Source: Altererythrobacter ishigakiensis
GTDB lineage: Bacteria > Pseudomonadota > Alphaproteobacteria > Sphingomonadales > Sphingomonadaceae
Direction of reading: 5' to 3'
Length of the DNA: 64,000 nucleotides
Assembly: GCF_001663155.1 (NCBI RefSeq)
Contig: NZ_CP015963.1
Coordinates: forward strand, 1,450,001 to 1,514,000
Both the position numbers and the translations under genes were made by a program. How positions within the stretch are numbered: position 1 is the stretch's first letter; every line of letters begins with the position of its first letter. Positions 29,075-37,336 of the stretch are shown here, one piece after another. The notes beneath the pieces were generated by a model. That model made no database searches. It was not told the origin of the DNA and saw only the letters and a list, made by a program, of their open reading frames with translations.

Positions 29075-29821
29075 TCAACCCGGCCAGCTGAATTCCAGCG
29101 CGGTTTCTCCGGTTTTCTCACCGCTGGCGTCAAAGCGCCGCTCGAGAATCCGGCCGTGACCGTGCTTGTTGACTGTGACAACAGTTGAGCATCTGGTCCC
29201 GTAGACCGGGTTTCGTATGAAGGCCGGCGTCTCCTGAGCTTCCAGCGGCATGTCAGATGGCAAGCGCGGTTGCAGGCCCAGACTCGGCAAGTTCTCGCTG
29301 CCGAGGGCATCGAACAGAGGCGCAGATAAGCTGCCGCTCTGCCAAAGCCAGTCAAACAACGCGGTCTTCAAATGGACGGTTTTGGCCCATGGTTCGTCCA
29401 GTTGTCCGTTTGAAAGGCCATAGACGCCGCGAGACAGATTAGCGCTGATATGGTCAGGGCGGTTAGTCAGAAAACGTGCTTCGTCCCGGCTTGCGTGAAT
29501 GATGTTGAACGGGTTGTAGCTACCCATATCGAGTGTTTGATTTTGATCGGTCAGAAGATCTGTCACGAGTTCGCCTCGTGACTTGCGAGACGGATCGGGC
29601 TGGCCATAGCCACGCAAGTTTGTAACGAGCACAAATTGACCCTGTTCGGAAACCCCTAACCAGGTCCCGCCGGACTGAAGATCTGGACCTGCGATTACAC
29701 CTTCTCGGTCTTTCCAATGAGCCAACGGCGCGGCCGGCCTTTGATGGTATTCGTCGCGATTGCCGATCGCCACCAGATGCCAATCGGGGTGCGCTCGCCA
29801 GGCAAAGGCCGCGACGCACAT
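29075..29821 (-). CDS. NRDE (TANGO2) family protein
   Basis: A 248-residue cytoplasmic protein with the defining [12 protein letters not shown] motif near the N-terminus (AIGNRDEYHQRP), followed by GGTWLGV and LTNLRG. The start Met-Cys-Val places a Cys at position 2, as in Ntn-type hydrolases, which fits a self-processed nucleophile. The eukaryotic homologue TANGO2 has been linked to haem or acyl-lipid handling, but no bacterial activity is certain. It lies between radC and purB in one direction, 1 bp from the radC stop. Confidence 0.87.
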   Translation of the reverse strand: MCVAAFAWRAHPDWHLVAIGNRDEYHQRPAAPLAHWKDREGVIAGPDLQSGGTWLGVSEQGQFVLVTNLRGYGQPDPSRKSRGELVTDLLTDQNQTLDMGSYNPFNIIHASRDEARFLTNRPDHISANLSRGVYGLSNGQLDEPWAKTVHLKTALFDWLWQSGSLSAPLFDALGSENLPSLGLQPRLPSDMPLEAQETPAFIRNPVYGTRCSTVVTVNKHGHGRILERRFDASGEKTGETALEFSWPG

Positions 29822-29822
29822 C

Positions 29823-30533
29823 TCAGATTAGCCCTTTCGCACGCAACGAGACATGCCCTTCGTGACCGATGATAATATGATCATGTACGATCACGCCCAA
29901 TAGGCGCCCGGCCTCAGCGATTTTCTTCGTGATTTGGATGTCGGCACGGCTCGGCTCCGAGCTGCCGCTAGGGTGATTGTGAACAAGGATCAGTGCGCTC
30001 GCCCCCAGGTCCATGGCTCGGCGGATGACTTCGCGCGGGTGGACTGCGGCTTCATCGGTCGACCCATCCTCGACGTGATGATCGTCAATCAGCCGATTTC
30101 GACTATCGAGATAAAGAACGCGGACACGCTCTAAGTTGAGATGTGCCATATCGATCGCCAAGTAATCGAGCAGGGACTGCCAGCTGCCCAGCACCGGTCG
30201 ATCTTTCACCTCGCTCCACGCCATTCGCCGCGCAGCTATCGCGACGCTTTTCAAGGCCGCCGCGCTCGTCTCCCCCACGCCATCCACTTGAGTCAGGACT
30301 GCCGGGTTCGCATTCAAAACGGCAGACAGAGAGCCAAACCGCTTGAGTAAGGCCTTTGCCACAGGCTTAGTGTCGCCCTGACGCATGGCCGCAAACAGCA
30401 AGTACTCTAGCACTTCATAGTCTGCCAAAGCTTCAGCACCGCCGTTCAACAAACGATCGCGAAGACGGGCACGATGGCCCGACCCGGCGTGTTTTGTCGG
30501 CCGCTTGTCAGGATTGTCTTCAGCTTTCGGCAA
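29823..30533 (-). CDS. radC: RadC family protein (JAMM/MPN+ domain)
   Basis: A 236-residue RadC/YicR-family protein. An N-terminal helix-hairpin-helix region (VDGVGETSAAALKS) precedes a JAB1/MPN domain with the metal motif HNHPSGSSEPSRAD, in which two His and one Asp bind zinc. The family name comes from an old and disputed repair phenotype; the actual function is unsettled. The start is TTG at 30533 with GAG about 8 nt upstream. It heads a minus-strand run leading to purB. Confidence 0.9.
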   Translation of the reverse strand: MPKAEDNPDKRPTKHAGSGHRARLRDRLLNGGAEALADYEVLEYLLFAAMRQGDTKPVAKALLKRFGSLSAVLNANPAVLTQVDGVGETSAAALKSVAIAARRMAWSEVKDRPVLGSWQSLLDYLAIDMAHLNLERVRVLYLDSRNRLIDDHHVEDGSTDEAAVHPREVIRRAMDLGASALILVHNHPSGSSEPSRADIQITKKIAEAGRLLGVIVHDHIIIGHEGHVSLRAKGLI

Positions 30534-30607
30534 TATTGTTCTCGATAATGCTTTATGCGCATCGCAGCATTGCCTTTGTCAGGTGAAAGGCGCAAGAGTG
30601 CTAAGAC

Positions 30608-33600
30608 ATGGCTGACGCCGACGAACTCCCTGATCCTGAAGTAAAAAGGCGGTTGAAGCTCTGGCCGCGGCGGAAGCGTTTTCAGTTTCTGTTCGTGCTG
30701 CTTGTGCTGTTGCTTGTTTCCAGTTTCCTCAGCTGGCGCGCGCGCGACAACATCGCCGAAGATTTGATCACCTCGCAACTTGAGGCGTTGGGAATAGAGG
30801 CCACATACGAAATCGAATCTGTCGGGATTGCGCGGCAAGTGCTCCGCAATTTTGTTGTTGGCGATCCCGAAAATCCGGACCTGACCATCGAACGTGTCGA
30901 ACTTGTCCCGGTTGTGCGAATTACCGGTGCGGACATCGGTACGCTCACGCTCATTCGCCCGCGGCTGCGCGCGACGTATCGGGACGGAGAGCTCAGCCTG
31001 GGCGCGCTTGATCCGGTCTTTGAGATTGAGACGGATGGACCCGCGCGCCTTCCCGGCTGGTCACTGTCACTGGTCGATGCGCGAGGCTGGATCGAAACAG
31101 ACTACGGTGTGGCAGGCTTCAAGGCAGACGGGGCGGGTCGGCTGAGCGGCGGTTTCCACGGCGTGGCCGCGCTTGTAGCACCGCCTTGGGATATGGACTC
31201 TTGCGAATGGTCCAACGCGCAACTTGTCGGAGAGCTTCGAACTTCGCGTGGACAAGCTTACTTTAATGGGCCGCTGGAAGTCACCGAACTCTCCTGCCCG
31301 GACCAGAACTTGCGGCTACCCAAGATTACCGCTCTGTCTAGCCTGCAAACCGATGAAGATTTGGTCGGAGGTTCGGGAACGTTCGCTCTGAACGAGTTGG
31401 ACGCGTCGGTGGGCGATTTGCGCACGGCTGGTTTGTCCGGGAGCTTAGAATTTGACTGGAGTGAAGGACTGGCGACCGGTCGCTATAGCTTCGGCGCGAG
31501 CGAGTTTGAAAACACCTACGGAGAGGTCAAAAGGCCAGCGGTTGATGGCGGTTTTCGCGTTCGAACTGCGGACTTCCGTTGGGAAATGGACGCAAATCTG
31601 TCTGGCTCAGACCTGGCTCTTGGAGAACGCTCGCAGAAGGCGCTCGGGTCGGCGGCCTCGGCGGGGGAAGGGACCCTGATCGAACCCATCCTAGACCGTT
31701 TTCGGGCTGCTCTGGAAGATGGCCTGCGATCAAGCAGCCTACAGGCAAAAATTTTGGCACGGCAAAGTAGCGATGGCGTATCGCTTGTGGTGCCTGAGGC
31801 GCGCATACGCGACAGGGATCGACGTGCGATCTTGTCGGTTTCTCAGGGGCAATGGGCGAGCGATAAGAATGGCGTTCTTCGCCTTGCCGGAAACCTCTCT
31901 CTAGATAGAGATGGCTTGCCGCAGATTCAGGGGCGCATGGAAAGTACAGGAGCGGGAGCACCTGCGCTGCGTTTCCGCATGGCACCCTATCGAGCAGGAG
32001 CTTCGGAACTTGCTGTTCCCCAAATGCAATTAACTCAATTCGCCAGCGGCTCCTGGCAACTGAGTGGCGAAGTGAGCGCCAGCGGTGCTATCCTCGGCGG
32101 AAGTGTGGAGCAGCTACGATTGCCGATCGAAGGTGGCTGGTCAGACGCCGGTGGCCTCGCGCTTTGGAAGCGTTGTGCAGATTTGAGATTTGAACAACTG
32201 AAGCTTGCAGACCTTAAGCTTGAGTCTGACATCATATCGGTTTGTCCCGATAAAGGATCTGCGATTGTACGAAGTGGATCAACAGGCACGCAGGTTTCAG
32301 CCCGGATCGATAGTTTGCAACTGCAAGGGCAGCTTGGCGATTCGCCGATCCGGCTTGGATCGCGCCAGTTCGGATTCTCCGATGTTGAAGGTCTGCTTGC
32401 CCATGACGTGCGGGTGGAACTGGGAGAGCCAGAAGCGCAAAGCGAACTGACAATTGCAGAGGTTGCCGCAAGTTTCTCAGAAGAGACATCCGGCACTTTC
32501 ACTGGGCTATCTGGTGGGCTGGATGCGGTCCCACTCGATATTGAGGCAGGACAAGGAAATTGGCGCTTCGCAGAGGGCGCGTTGACACTCACCCAAACAC
32601 GGTTCGATTTGCTCGATCGTGAAGAAGATCAGAGGTTCGAGCGCCTGACAGCGCGCGATGCGCAGCTGACGCTGGCTGACAATGGGATCAACGCCAGCAC
32701 GTTAATGCGCCACCCCGGCACGGATCGTTTGATTGTTGCAGTTGACCTGGTGCACGATCTGACGAGCGGGATTGGTCATGCCGATCTGGATGTACCTGGC
32801 ATCATTTTTGATGATCAGCTCGAGCCGGGAGCGCGGATCGATCAATGTGATGACAGCTTCAAAGGAGCATCTGGTCCGACCGGGCTAACTTGCCTGGCAA
32901 CTGGCGTGATTGCTCTCGCCGAAGGAGTTGTGAAGGGCAATGGCAGGATCGACTGGAGCCCAGAAAATGTTCAAAGCAGCGGCACATTTTCGACTGACGC
33001 GTTCAACTTTGCCGCAGCATTCGGGCCGGTCCGCGACGTGTCTGGCACGGTTCGTTTTAGCGATCTGATCAGTTTGACTACCGATGGAACGCAGCAGCTA
33101 GCGGTTGGAACTATCGACCCCGGCGTAGAGGTGTACAACGGGGTGCTTGATTTCGCGCTGATCAACGGATCGAATGTATCGTTACGGGGAGGCCGGTGGC
33201 CATTCTTCGGCGGAACCATGTTGCTTCGCCCGACCGAGCTGAATTTCGCGGCAAGCGAAGAACGCAGCTATGTTATCGAAATTACCGGAGTAGATGCTGC
33301 ACAGTTCATCGCAGCGATGGAATTTTCCAACATTTCAGCCAGTGGAACTTTTGACGGAACCGTGCCGCTGGTGTTCGATGAGATGGGCAACGGAGAGATC
33401 ATCAACGGATTGCTGATTTCGCGGCCACCTGGAGGCAACCTGTCTTACGTGGGTGAGCTGACCTACGAGGATACCGGAGCAATTGCGAATTATGCCTTTC
33501 GATCTTTACGCTCGCTAGATTTCAACCAGATGATGGTCGAGATGAATGGGCCGCTTACTGGCGAGATCATCACGAGACTGCTGTTTGATGGTGTTAGCCA

Positions 33601-33880
33601 AGGCGCGGATGCAGACCGGAACTTCATCACGCGACAGATCGCCAAGCTGCCGATCCGTTTTAACGTAAATGTCCGCGCATCTTTCTATCAGCTCATGAAT
33701 GACCTTCTCAAAACCTACGATCCGGCCACGCATATCGATCCGGCTTCTTTGGGACTGATTCGCGGTGCCAATGGGCGCATGGTGCGCCCCTCAATCCTAG
33801 AAAAGAACGTCCCTGCCGAGAGGAAGATCGAGCAGGATGAACCCTCCATTCAGACACAAGAAAGCGAAACTCTGCCATGA
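30608..33880 (+). CDS. ydbH: YdbH-family AsmA-like envelope protein
   Basis: A 1090-residue protein with one N-terminal transmembrane helix (residues 24-42, FLFVLLVLLLVSSFL) and a very long strand-rich periplasmic part, ending in a conserved region containing YAFRSLRSLDFNQM. In E. coli YdbH is one of three redundant AsmA-like bridges that carry phospholipid from the inner to the outer membrane, working with the lipoprotein YnbE. The next two genes here are YnbE- and YdbL-like, coupled by a 4-bp overlap and a short gap, which strongly supports the call. The start ATG 30608 is the first in the 74-bp gap from divergent radC. Confidence 0.9.
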   Translation: MADADELPDPEVKRRLKLWPRRKRFQFLFVLLVLLLVSSFLSWRARDNIAEDLITSQLEALGIEATYEIESVGIARQVLRNFVVGDPENPDLTIERVELVPVVRITGADIGTLTLIRPRLRATYRDGELSLGALDPVFEIETDGPARLPGWSLSLVDARGWIETDYGVAGFKADGAGRLSGGFHGVAALVAPPWDMDSCEWSNAQLVGELRTSRGQAYFNGPLEVTELSCPDQNLRLPKITALSSLQTDEDLVGGSGTFALNELDASVGDLRTAGLSGSLEFDWSEGLATGRYSFGASEFENTYGEVKRPAVDGGFRVRTADFRWEMDANLSGSDLALGERSQKALGSAASAGEGTLIEPILDRFRAALEDGLRSSSLQAKILARQSSDGVSLVVPEARIRDRDRRAILSVSQGQWASDKNGVLRLAGNLSLDRDGLPQIQGRMESTGAGAPALRFRMAPYRAGASELAVPQMQLTQFASGSWQLSGEVSASGAILGGSVEQLRLPIEGGWSDAGGLALWKRCADLRFEQLKLADLKLESDIISVCPDKGSAIVRSGSTGTQVSARIDSLQLQGQLGDSPIRLGSRQFGFSDVEGLLAHDVRVELGEPEAQSELTIAEVAASFSEETSGTFTGLSGGLDAVPLDIEAGQGNWRFAEGALTLTQTRFDLLDREEDQRFERLTARDAQLTLADNGINASTLMRHPGTDRLIVAVDLVHDLTSGIGHADLDVPGIIFDDQLEPGARIDQCDDSFKGASGPTGLTCLATGVIALAEGVVKGNGRIDWSPENVQSSGTFSTDAFNFAAAFGPVRDVSGTVRFSDLISLTTDGTQQLAVGTIDPGVEVYNGVLDFALINGSNVSLRGGRWPFFGGTMLLRPTELNFAASEERSYVIEITGVDAAQFIAAMEFSNISASGTFDGTVPLVFDEMGNGEIINGLLISRPPGGNLSYVGELTYEDTGAIANYAFRSLRSLDFNQMMVEMNGPLTGEIITRLLFDGVSQGADADRNFITRQIAKLPIRFNVNVRASFYQLMNDLLKTYDPATHIDPASLGLIRGANGRMVRPSILEKNVPAERKIEQDEPSIQTQESETLP

Positions 33881-34134
33881 CGCGCGCAAGTTTGACCGCC
33901 AGTAGGCGCGGTGCCACAAGTCAGGCCATGCAAAGGCTGAGCAACAGGTGCGGTGTCGCTGTGCGGCGAGGATGGGTGTTATTGCCGATCACATTGCTGG
34001 GCGGGTGTATCGGTGTTGAGGCACCCGACGGGCCAATCGTGATCGAGCTCAACATCAACATTCGCAGTGAAGTTATTTATCAGCTGGCCGAAGACACGGC
34101 TGAAACGATTGAAGAGAATGCTGACATCTTCTGA
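33877..34134 (+). CDS. ynbE: YnbE-like outer-membrane lipoprotein
   Basis: A small lipoprotein of up to 85 residues. The lipobox LLGGC lies in LLPITLLGGCIG, after basic residues and a short hydrophobic stretch. The mature part contains IVIELNINIRSEVIYQL, a strand thought to complete the YdbH beta-groove at the outer membrane. The first ATG overlaps the ydbH stop (ATGA). An internal ATG at 33928 would give a signal peptide of more normal length, so the true start is open. Confidence 0.85.
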   Translation: MTRASLTASRRGATSQAMQRLSNRCGVAVRRGWVLLPITLLGGCIGVEAPDGPIVIELNINIRSEVIYQLAEDTAETIEENADIF

Positions 34135-34167
34135 TATGAAGATGTGAGACAGGAAAGGGCCCGGGCC

Positions 34168-34563
34168 ATGAAGATGTTTAGGAAGCTTGCTTTTGTTGGT
34201 GTTATCTCCGCTGCCTCGCTGGCCGCATTGGTTGCGCCCGCGCAGGCGCAGCGTGATCCGGCTTATGCCGCAGCGCGTTCATCGGGTCAGGTGGGCGAGA
34301 AGATGGACGGGTATCTCGATATCGTGGGCGAGGGCACTCCAGAGCTGCGCCGCCTTGTCAGCGACATCAATATCAAGCGCCGCGCGGTCTATGCGCAGCA
34401 AGCGCGCGAAAACGGTGTCACTCTTGAGGAATACGCGCTCTCGACCGGTTGCCAATTGATTCTGAAGACAGTTCCGGGCGAGATGTACCAGGCGCCTGAT
34501 GGATCGTGGCAGACCCGAACGTCAGCTCCGCCGCGGCGTGATCCGCGTTGCCCGCCGGGTTGA
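34168..34563 (+). CDS. ydbL: YdbL-like periplasmic protein (DUF1318)
   Basis: A 131-residue exported protein. The signal peptide ends in VAPAQA and the mature part has the DUF1318 pattern with GYLDIVGEG, LVSDINIKRRAVYAQQA and GVTLEEYAL. In E. coli YdbL acts as a chaperone that keeps YnbE from forming multimers so that it can pair with YdbH. ATG 34168 has AGGAAAGG upstream. It completes the three-gene ydbH-ynbE-ydbL operon. Confidence 0.88.
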   Translation: MKMFRKLAFVGVISAASLAALVAPAQAQRDPAYAAARSSGQVGEKMDGYLDIVGEGTPELRRLVSDINIKRRAVYAQQARENGVTLEEYALSTGCQLILKTVPGEMYQAPDGSWQTRTSAPPRRDPRCPPG

Positions 34564-34641
34564 AACTAATCAACTTTCGCTGGTTTTTTCGCTGCGCTGC
34601 AAAAAGACCCCCAATTTCGACTGATTGAGGCCCGCTTGCGG

Positions 34642-34670
34642 TTGACTTGCCTATGGGCGTCGCCTAGGGG
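34642..34670 (+). promoter_or_regulatory. Candidate promoter for the F0 ATP synthase operon
   Basis: TTGACT (34642-34647) and TAGGGG (34665-34670) are separated by 17 nt in the 167-bp gap between ydbL and atpI. The -35 box is good and the -10 box is poor. It is followed by an imperfect GC-rich hairpin before the atpI ribosome site GGAGG. This is a suggestion only. Confidence 0.35.
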
Positions 34671-34730
34671 GCAGGCGCCCTCGGCGGGCACCTTTGCGCG
34701 TGCTGCGCGTTCCACATTCTGGAGGCTGGC

Positions 34731-35066
34731 ATGAGCAAAGAAAAACCCGCACGGGAACCCATCGCTGAGGATGCGCGTATCGACGCGCTCGAAGCGCGGC
34801 TAAAGGCCGCACGCGAGCGTGAAGATGAACGCAACCGGCCGCAGGTCAAGGGCGCTGATGCGAACTATCGCATGGGCAACCGGGTGCTGGCGGATCTGCT
34901 TGGTGGGATCCTGGGTGGAGCGTTGATTGGTTGGACCATTGACCAGCTTGCCGACACTTCGCCCTGGGGTCTGTTGGTGATGTTGTTCCTCGGGATCATC
35001 GTCGCTTTCAGGAATGTCATTCGCTCTGCGAGCACACCCCCTGCTGATCCCGACGCGGATAAGTAG
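34731..35066 (+). CDS. atpI: ATP synthase protein I (AtpI/AtpZ-like)
   Basis: A 111-residue assembly factor, thought to help build or stabilise the c-ring. The first 45 residues are charged (coiled-coil LEARLKAAREREDERNR). Two transmembrane segments follow (residues 50-68, LLGGILGGALIGWTI, and 75-93, GLLVMLFLGIIVAF). The ribosome site GGAGG lies 7 nt upstream of the ATG. It is the first gene of the F0 operon, as usual in alphaproteobacteria. Confidence 0.92.
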   Translation: MSKEKPAREPIAEDARIDALEARLKAAREREDERNRPQVKGADANYRMGNRVLADLLGGILGGALIGWTIDQLADTSPWGLLVMLFLGIIVAFRNVIRSASTPPADPDADK

Positions 35067-35105
35067 CGGCAGTTTGAATTTTTAGGCGTTAGGGAAACTA
35101 CGATC

Positions 35106-35897
35106 GTGGCAGCCGAAGAAGGCAAGGTCGACCCGATGAAGCAATTCGCCATTGAGCCGATGTTCGGCACTGGCGGGTTCGAGGTGGCCGGTTACAATCT
35201 CGCTTTCACCAACAGCGCGCTGTGGATGTTGATTGCCACAGTGCTGCTTTGGATCTTTGTGGCAGGCGGCATGAAGCGTCAGCTCGTGCCGGGCCGCTGG
35301 CAGATGGCGGTTGAAAGCTTCACCGGCTTCATCGACGATATGCTGGAAGCGAACGTGGGCAAGGAAGGGCGCAAATATGTGCCGTACATCTTCAGCCTGT
35401 TCATGTTCATCCTGTTCGCCAACCTGCTGGGCCTGTTGCCGGTCGGCATCATTCCCGGCGTCCACGCTTTCACTTTTACCAGCCACTTTACCGTCACCGG
35501 TGTTCTGGCGATCCTGAGCTTCGCGATCGTGCTGATCGTCGGGTTCTGGAAGCACGGCCTGCATTTCTTCAGCCTGTTTGTGCCACACGGCACGCCATTG
35601 TGGCTGATCTGGCTCATTCCGGCGATCGAGCTGATTTCGTTCCTCGTGCGTCCATTCAGCCTCGCGTTGCGTCTTTTCGTGGCGATGATGGCAGGCCACG
35701 TGCTGCTGAAAGTTCTCGCCAGCTTCGTGATTGACAGCGTCAACGCTGGCGCGGTCTTCGGTGGCTTCATCGGCATTCCCAGCCTTGTCCTGATGATCGC
35801 TATCAGCGCGCTGGAAATCCTGGTTGCAGGCATCCAGGCTTATGTTTTCGCTCTTCTGACGTCGCTTTACATCAACGACGCAGAGAACCTTCACTAG
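35106..35897 (+). CDS. atpB: ATP synthase F0 subunit a
   Basis: The proton-channel stator subunit of 263 residues with five to six membrane segments. The essential arginine next to the c-ring lies in the RPFSLALRLFVAMMAGH segment. The start is GTG 35106 (VAAEEGKVDPMKQF), with AGGGAAA upstream; the downstream ATG at 35139 is possible, but related proteins carry the short acidic head. Confidence 0.96.
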   Translation: MAAEEGKVDPMKQFAIEPMFGTGGFEVAGYNLAFTNSALWMLIATVLLWIFVAGGMKRQLVPGRWQMAVESFTGFIDDMLEANVGKEGRKYVPYIFSLFMFILFANLLGLLPVGIIPGVHAFTFTSHFTVTGVLAILSFAIVLIVGFWKHGLHFFSLFVPHGTPLWLIWLIPAIELISFLVRPFSLALRLFVAMMAGHVLLKVLASFVIDSVNAGAVFGGFIGIPSLVLMIAISALEILVAGIQAYVFALLTSLYINDAENLH

Positions 35898-35947
35898 AGT
35901 TTTCTCACTCAACTTTTTCAAGTTTCCACCTAAAGGAGTTTTTCAAA

Positions 35948-36175
35948 ATGGAAGCAGAAGCAGCCAAGCTCGTAGGCGCAGGCCTTGCAGCAATCGGTGC
36001 CGGCGCCGCAGCAATCGGTGTTGGTAACGTTTTCGGCTCTTTCCTTGAGTCAGCACTGCGTAACCCGGGTGCAGCAGACAGCCAGCAGGGCCGTCTGTTC
36101 ATCGGCTTCGCAGCAGCCGAACTTCTGGGCCTTCTGGCCTTCGTCGTTGCAATGATCCTGATCTTCGTTGCCTAA
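35948..36175 (+). CDS. atpE: ATP synthase F0 subunit c
   Basis: The 75-residue rotor subunit with two helices joined by a polar loop (ALRNPGAADSQQG). The ion-binding Glu of helix 2 is in GFAAAELLGLLAF, indicating proton coupling. A strong AGGAG lies 8 nt before ATG, which fits the high copy number needed for the c-ring. A hairpin follows before the b' gene. Confidence 0.97.
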   Translation: MEAEAAKLVGAGLAAIGAGAAAIGVGNVFGSFLESALRNPGAADSQQGRLFIGFAAAELLGLLAFVVAMILIFVA

Positions 36176-36191
36176 TGACGATTTGCATTAT

Positions 36192-36215
36192 CCGATCGGT
36201 CTGTGGGCCGATCGG
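36192..36215 (+). promoter_or_regulatory. Hairpin between atpE and the b' subunit gene
   Basis: CCGATCGG (36192-36199) pairs with CCGATCGG (36208-36215), and T-G plus C-G pairs can extend it to a 10-bp stem with a TGTG loop. A run of six T follows 10 nt later (36225-36230). It could act as a partial terminator or as a block to 3' decay that raises subunit c output over the stator subunits. Confidence 0.6.
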
Positions 36216-36253
36216 GCAATGTTCTTTTTTGATTTGATTTTCGGACTCGAAGC

Positions 36254-36748
36254 ATGCCTCAGATAGCTCAACTTGCCGAAGTTTGGTCGAGCCAGGTTTT
36301 CTGGACGCTGATCTTCTTTGGTATCACGTTTTTCTTCATCGGGCGCGGAATGGTGCCCAAGGTGATGGAGACCGTGGCCATGCGCGACAAGCAAATCGCA
36401 GACGATCTGGCTGCCGCTCAAGCTGCGCGTGACACCGCTGATGAGCAGGAAGAGACATGGCGCAAGCGCGAGAATGAAAACCACGCCAAAGCGCAAGCCG
36501 TGATCGCCAAGGCCAAGGCAGATGCCGCAGCCAAAAACGAAAAGAAGATCGCTGCAGCGCAAAAGCGTTTGGATAAGAAGCTTGCCGAAGCTGAAGCGCG
36601 GATTGCAGAGGCACGTGGCGTAGCAATGGCTGAAGTTGAATCCGTTGCAGCCGAAGCCGCCCAAGACATTGTAGCGCGTCTTGCCGGTGCATCGGTTGAC
36701 GGTGCAGCTGCCAGAGCCGCTGTTAAGGAGGCGATGACCAATGGTTGA
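36254..36748 (+). CDS. atpF': ATP synthase F0 subunit b'
   Basis: The first of two b-type peripheral-stalk subunits, 164 residues, with one N-terminal membrane helix (VFWTLIFFGITFFFI) and a long Ala/Lys/Glu-rich coiled coil. Having separate b and b' genes is typical of photosynthetic and other alphaproteobacteria. The end overlaps the next b gene by 8 bp. Confidence 0.93.
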   Translation: MPQIAQLAEVWSSQVFWTLIFFGITFFFIGRGMVPKVMETVAMRDKQIADDLAAAQAARDTADEQEETWRKRENENHAKAQAVIAKAKADAAAKNEKKIAAAQKRLDKKLAEAEARIAEARGVAMAEVESVAAEAAQDIVARLAGASVDGAAARAAVKEAMTNG

Positions 36749-37265
36749 TCTATTGCTGATCCTGGTCGCCGCCGGCGACAATGAGCCAGCGGCTCTTGGC
36801 CTTGATTCCTACCAGTGGGTGTCGATTGCGATGCTCGTCCTGGTCGGCATCTTCATCTGGAAGAAGGTTCCGGGCCTGATCACTGGCGGCCTCGACGCCA
36901 AGATTCAGGAGATCAAGGACCAGCTCGACGAGGCCAAGAACCTTCGTGCAGAGGCCGAGGCCCTGCGCGATGAGTACTCGGCCAAGCTGAAAGATGCTGA
37001 AAAGCACGCGGAAGATATGCTTGAGAATGCAGAGCGTGATGCGGACGCGATCCTCAAGAAAGCGGAAGCGGACGGCAAGCTGATGGTTGAACGCCGCAAA
37101 CGCATGGCTGAAGACAAAATCGCCGCTGCAGGACGTGAAGCGGTGGACGAAGTCAAGGCAGTGGCGGTGGGCGCAGCAGCGTCTGCTGCGCGCAAGCTGA
37201 TTGCTGACAAGCATGGCGCCGACGCAGACAAGAAGCTCGCCGATGAGGTGATCTCTTCGATCTGA
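36741..37265 (+). CDS. atpF: ATP synthase F0 subunit b
   Basis: The second peripheral-stalk subunit, 174 residues, with a membrane helix near residues 29-45 (VSIAMLVLVGIFIW) and a long charged coiled coil (IKDQLDEAKNLRAEAEALRDE). It is coupled to the b' gene by an overlap. The F1 genes are not in the window, so F0 and F1 are in separate operons. A terminator follows 26 bp after the stop. Confidence 0.94.
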   Translation: MVDLLLILVAAGDNEPAALGLDSYQWVSIAMLVLVGIFIWKKVPGLITGGLDAKIQEIKDQLDEAKNLRAEAEALRDEYSAKLKDAEKHAEDMLENAERDADAILKKAEADGKLMVERRKRMAEDKIAAAGREAVDEVKAVAVGAAASAARKLIADKHGADADKKLADEVISSI

Positions 37266-37291
37266 GCTTAGGCTTGAAACAAATCAAACGG

Positions 37292-37320
37292 GGCGGCCTG
37301 AGGGGGTCGCCTTTATTGTT
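37292..37320 (+). terminator. Terminator of the F0 ATP synthase operon
   Basis: GGCGGCC (37292-37298) pairs with GGTCGCC (37305-37311) with one G-T pair and a 6-nt loop, followed by TTTATTGTT. It lies between the convergent atpF and quinone oxidoreductase genes. Confidence 0.8.
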
Positions 37321-37336
37321 GGTGCGCGTGTTTTCT

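Noticed and set aside
33877..33927. Long N-terminal extension of the YnbE-like lipoprotein as a separate domain
   Set aside because: It is probably untranslated or a start-site artefact; the lipoprotein signal fits the internal ATG at 33928 as well.
34580..34605. Possible terminator after ydbL (T-rich then A-rich stretch)
   Set aside because: Pairing is short and interrupted and there is no GC stem followed by a T run.
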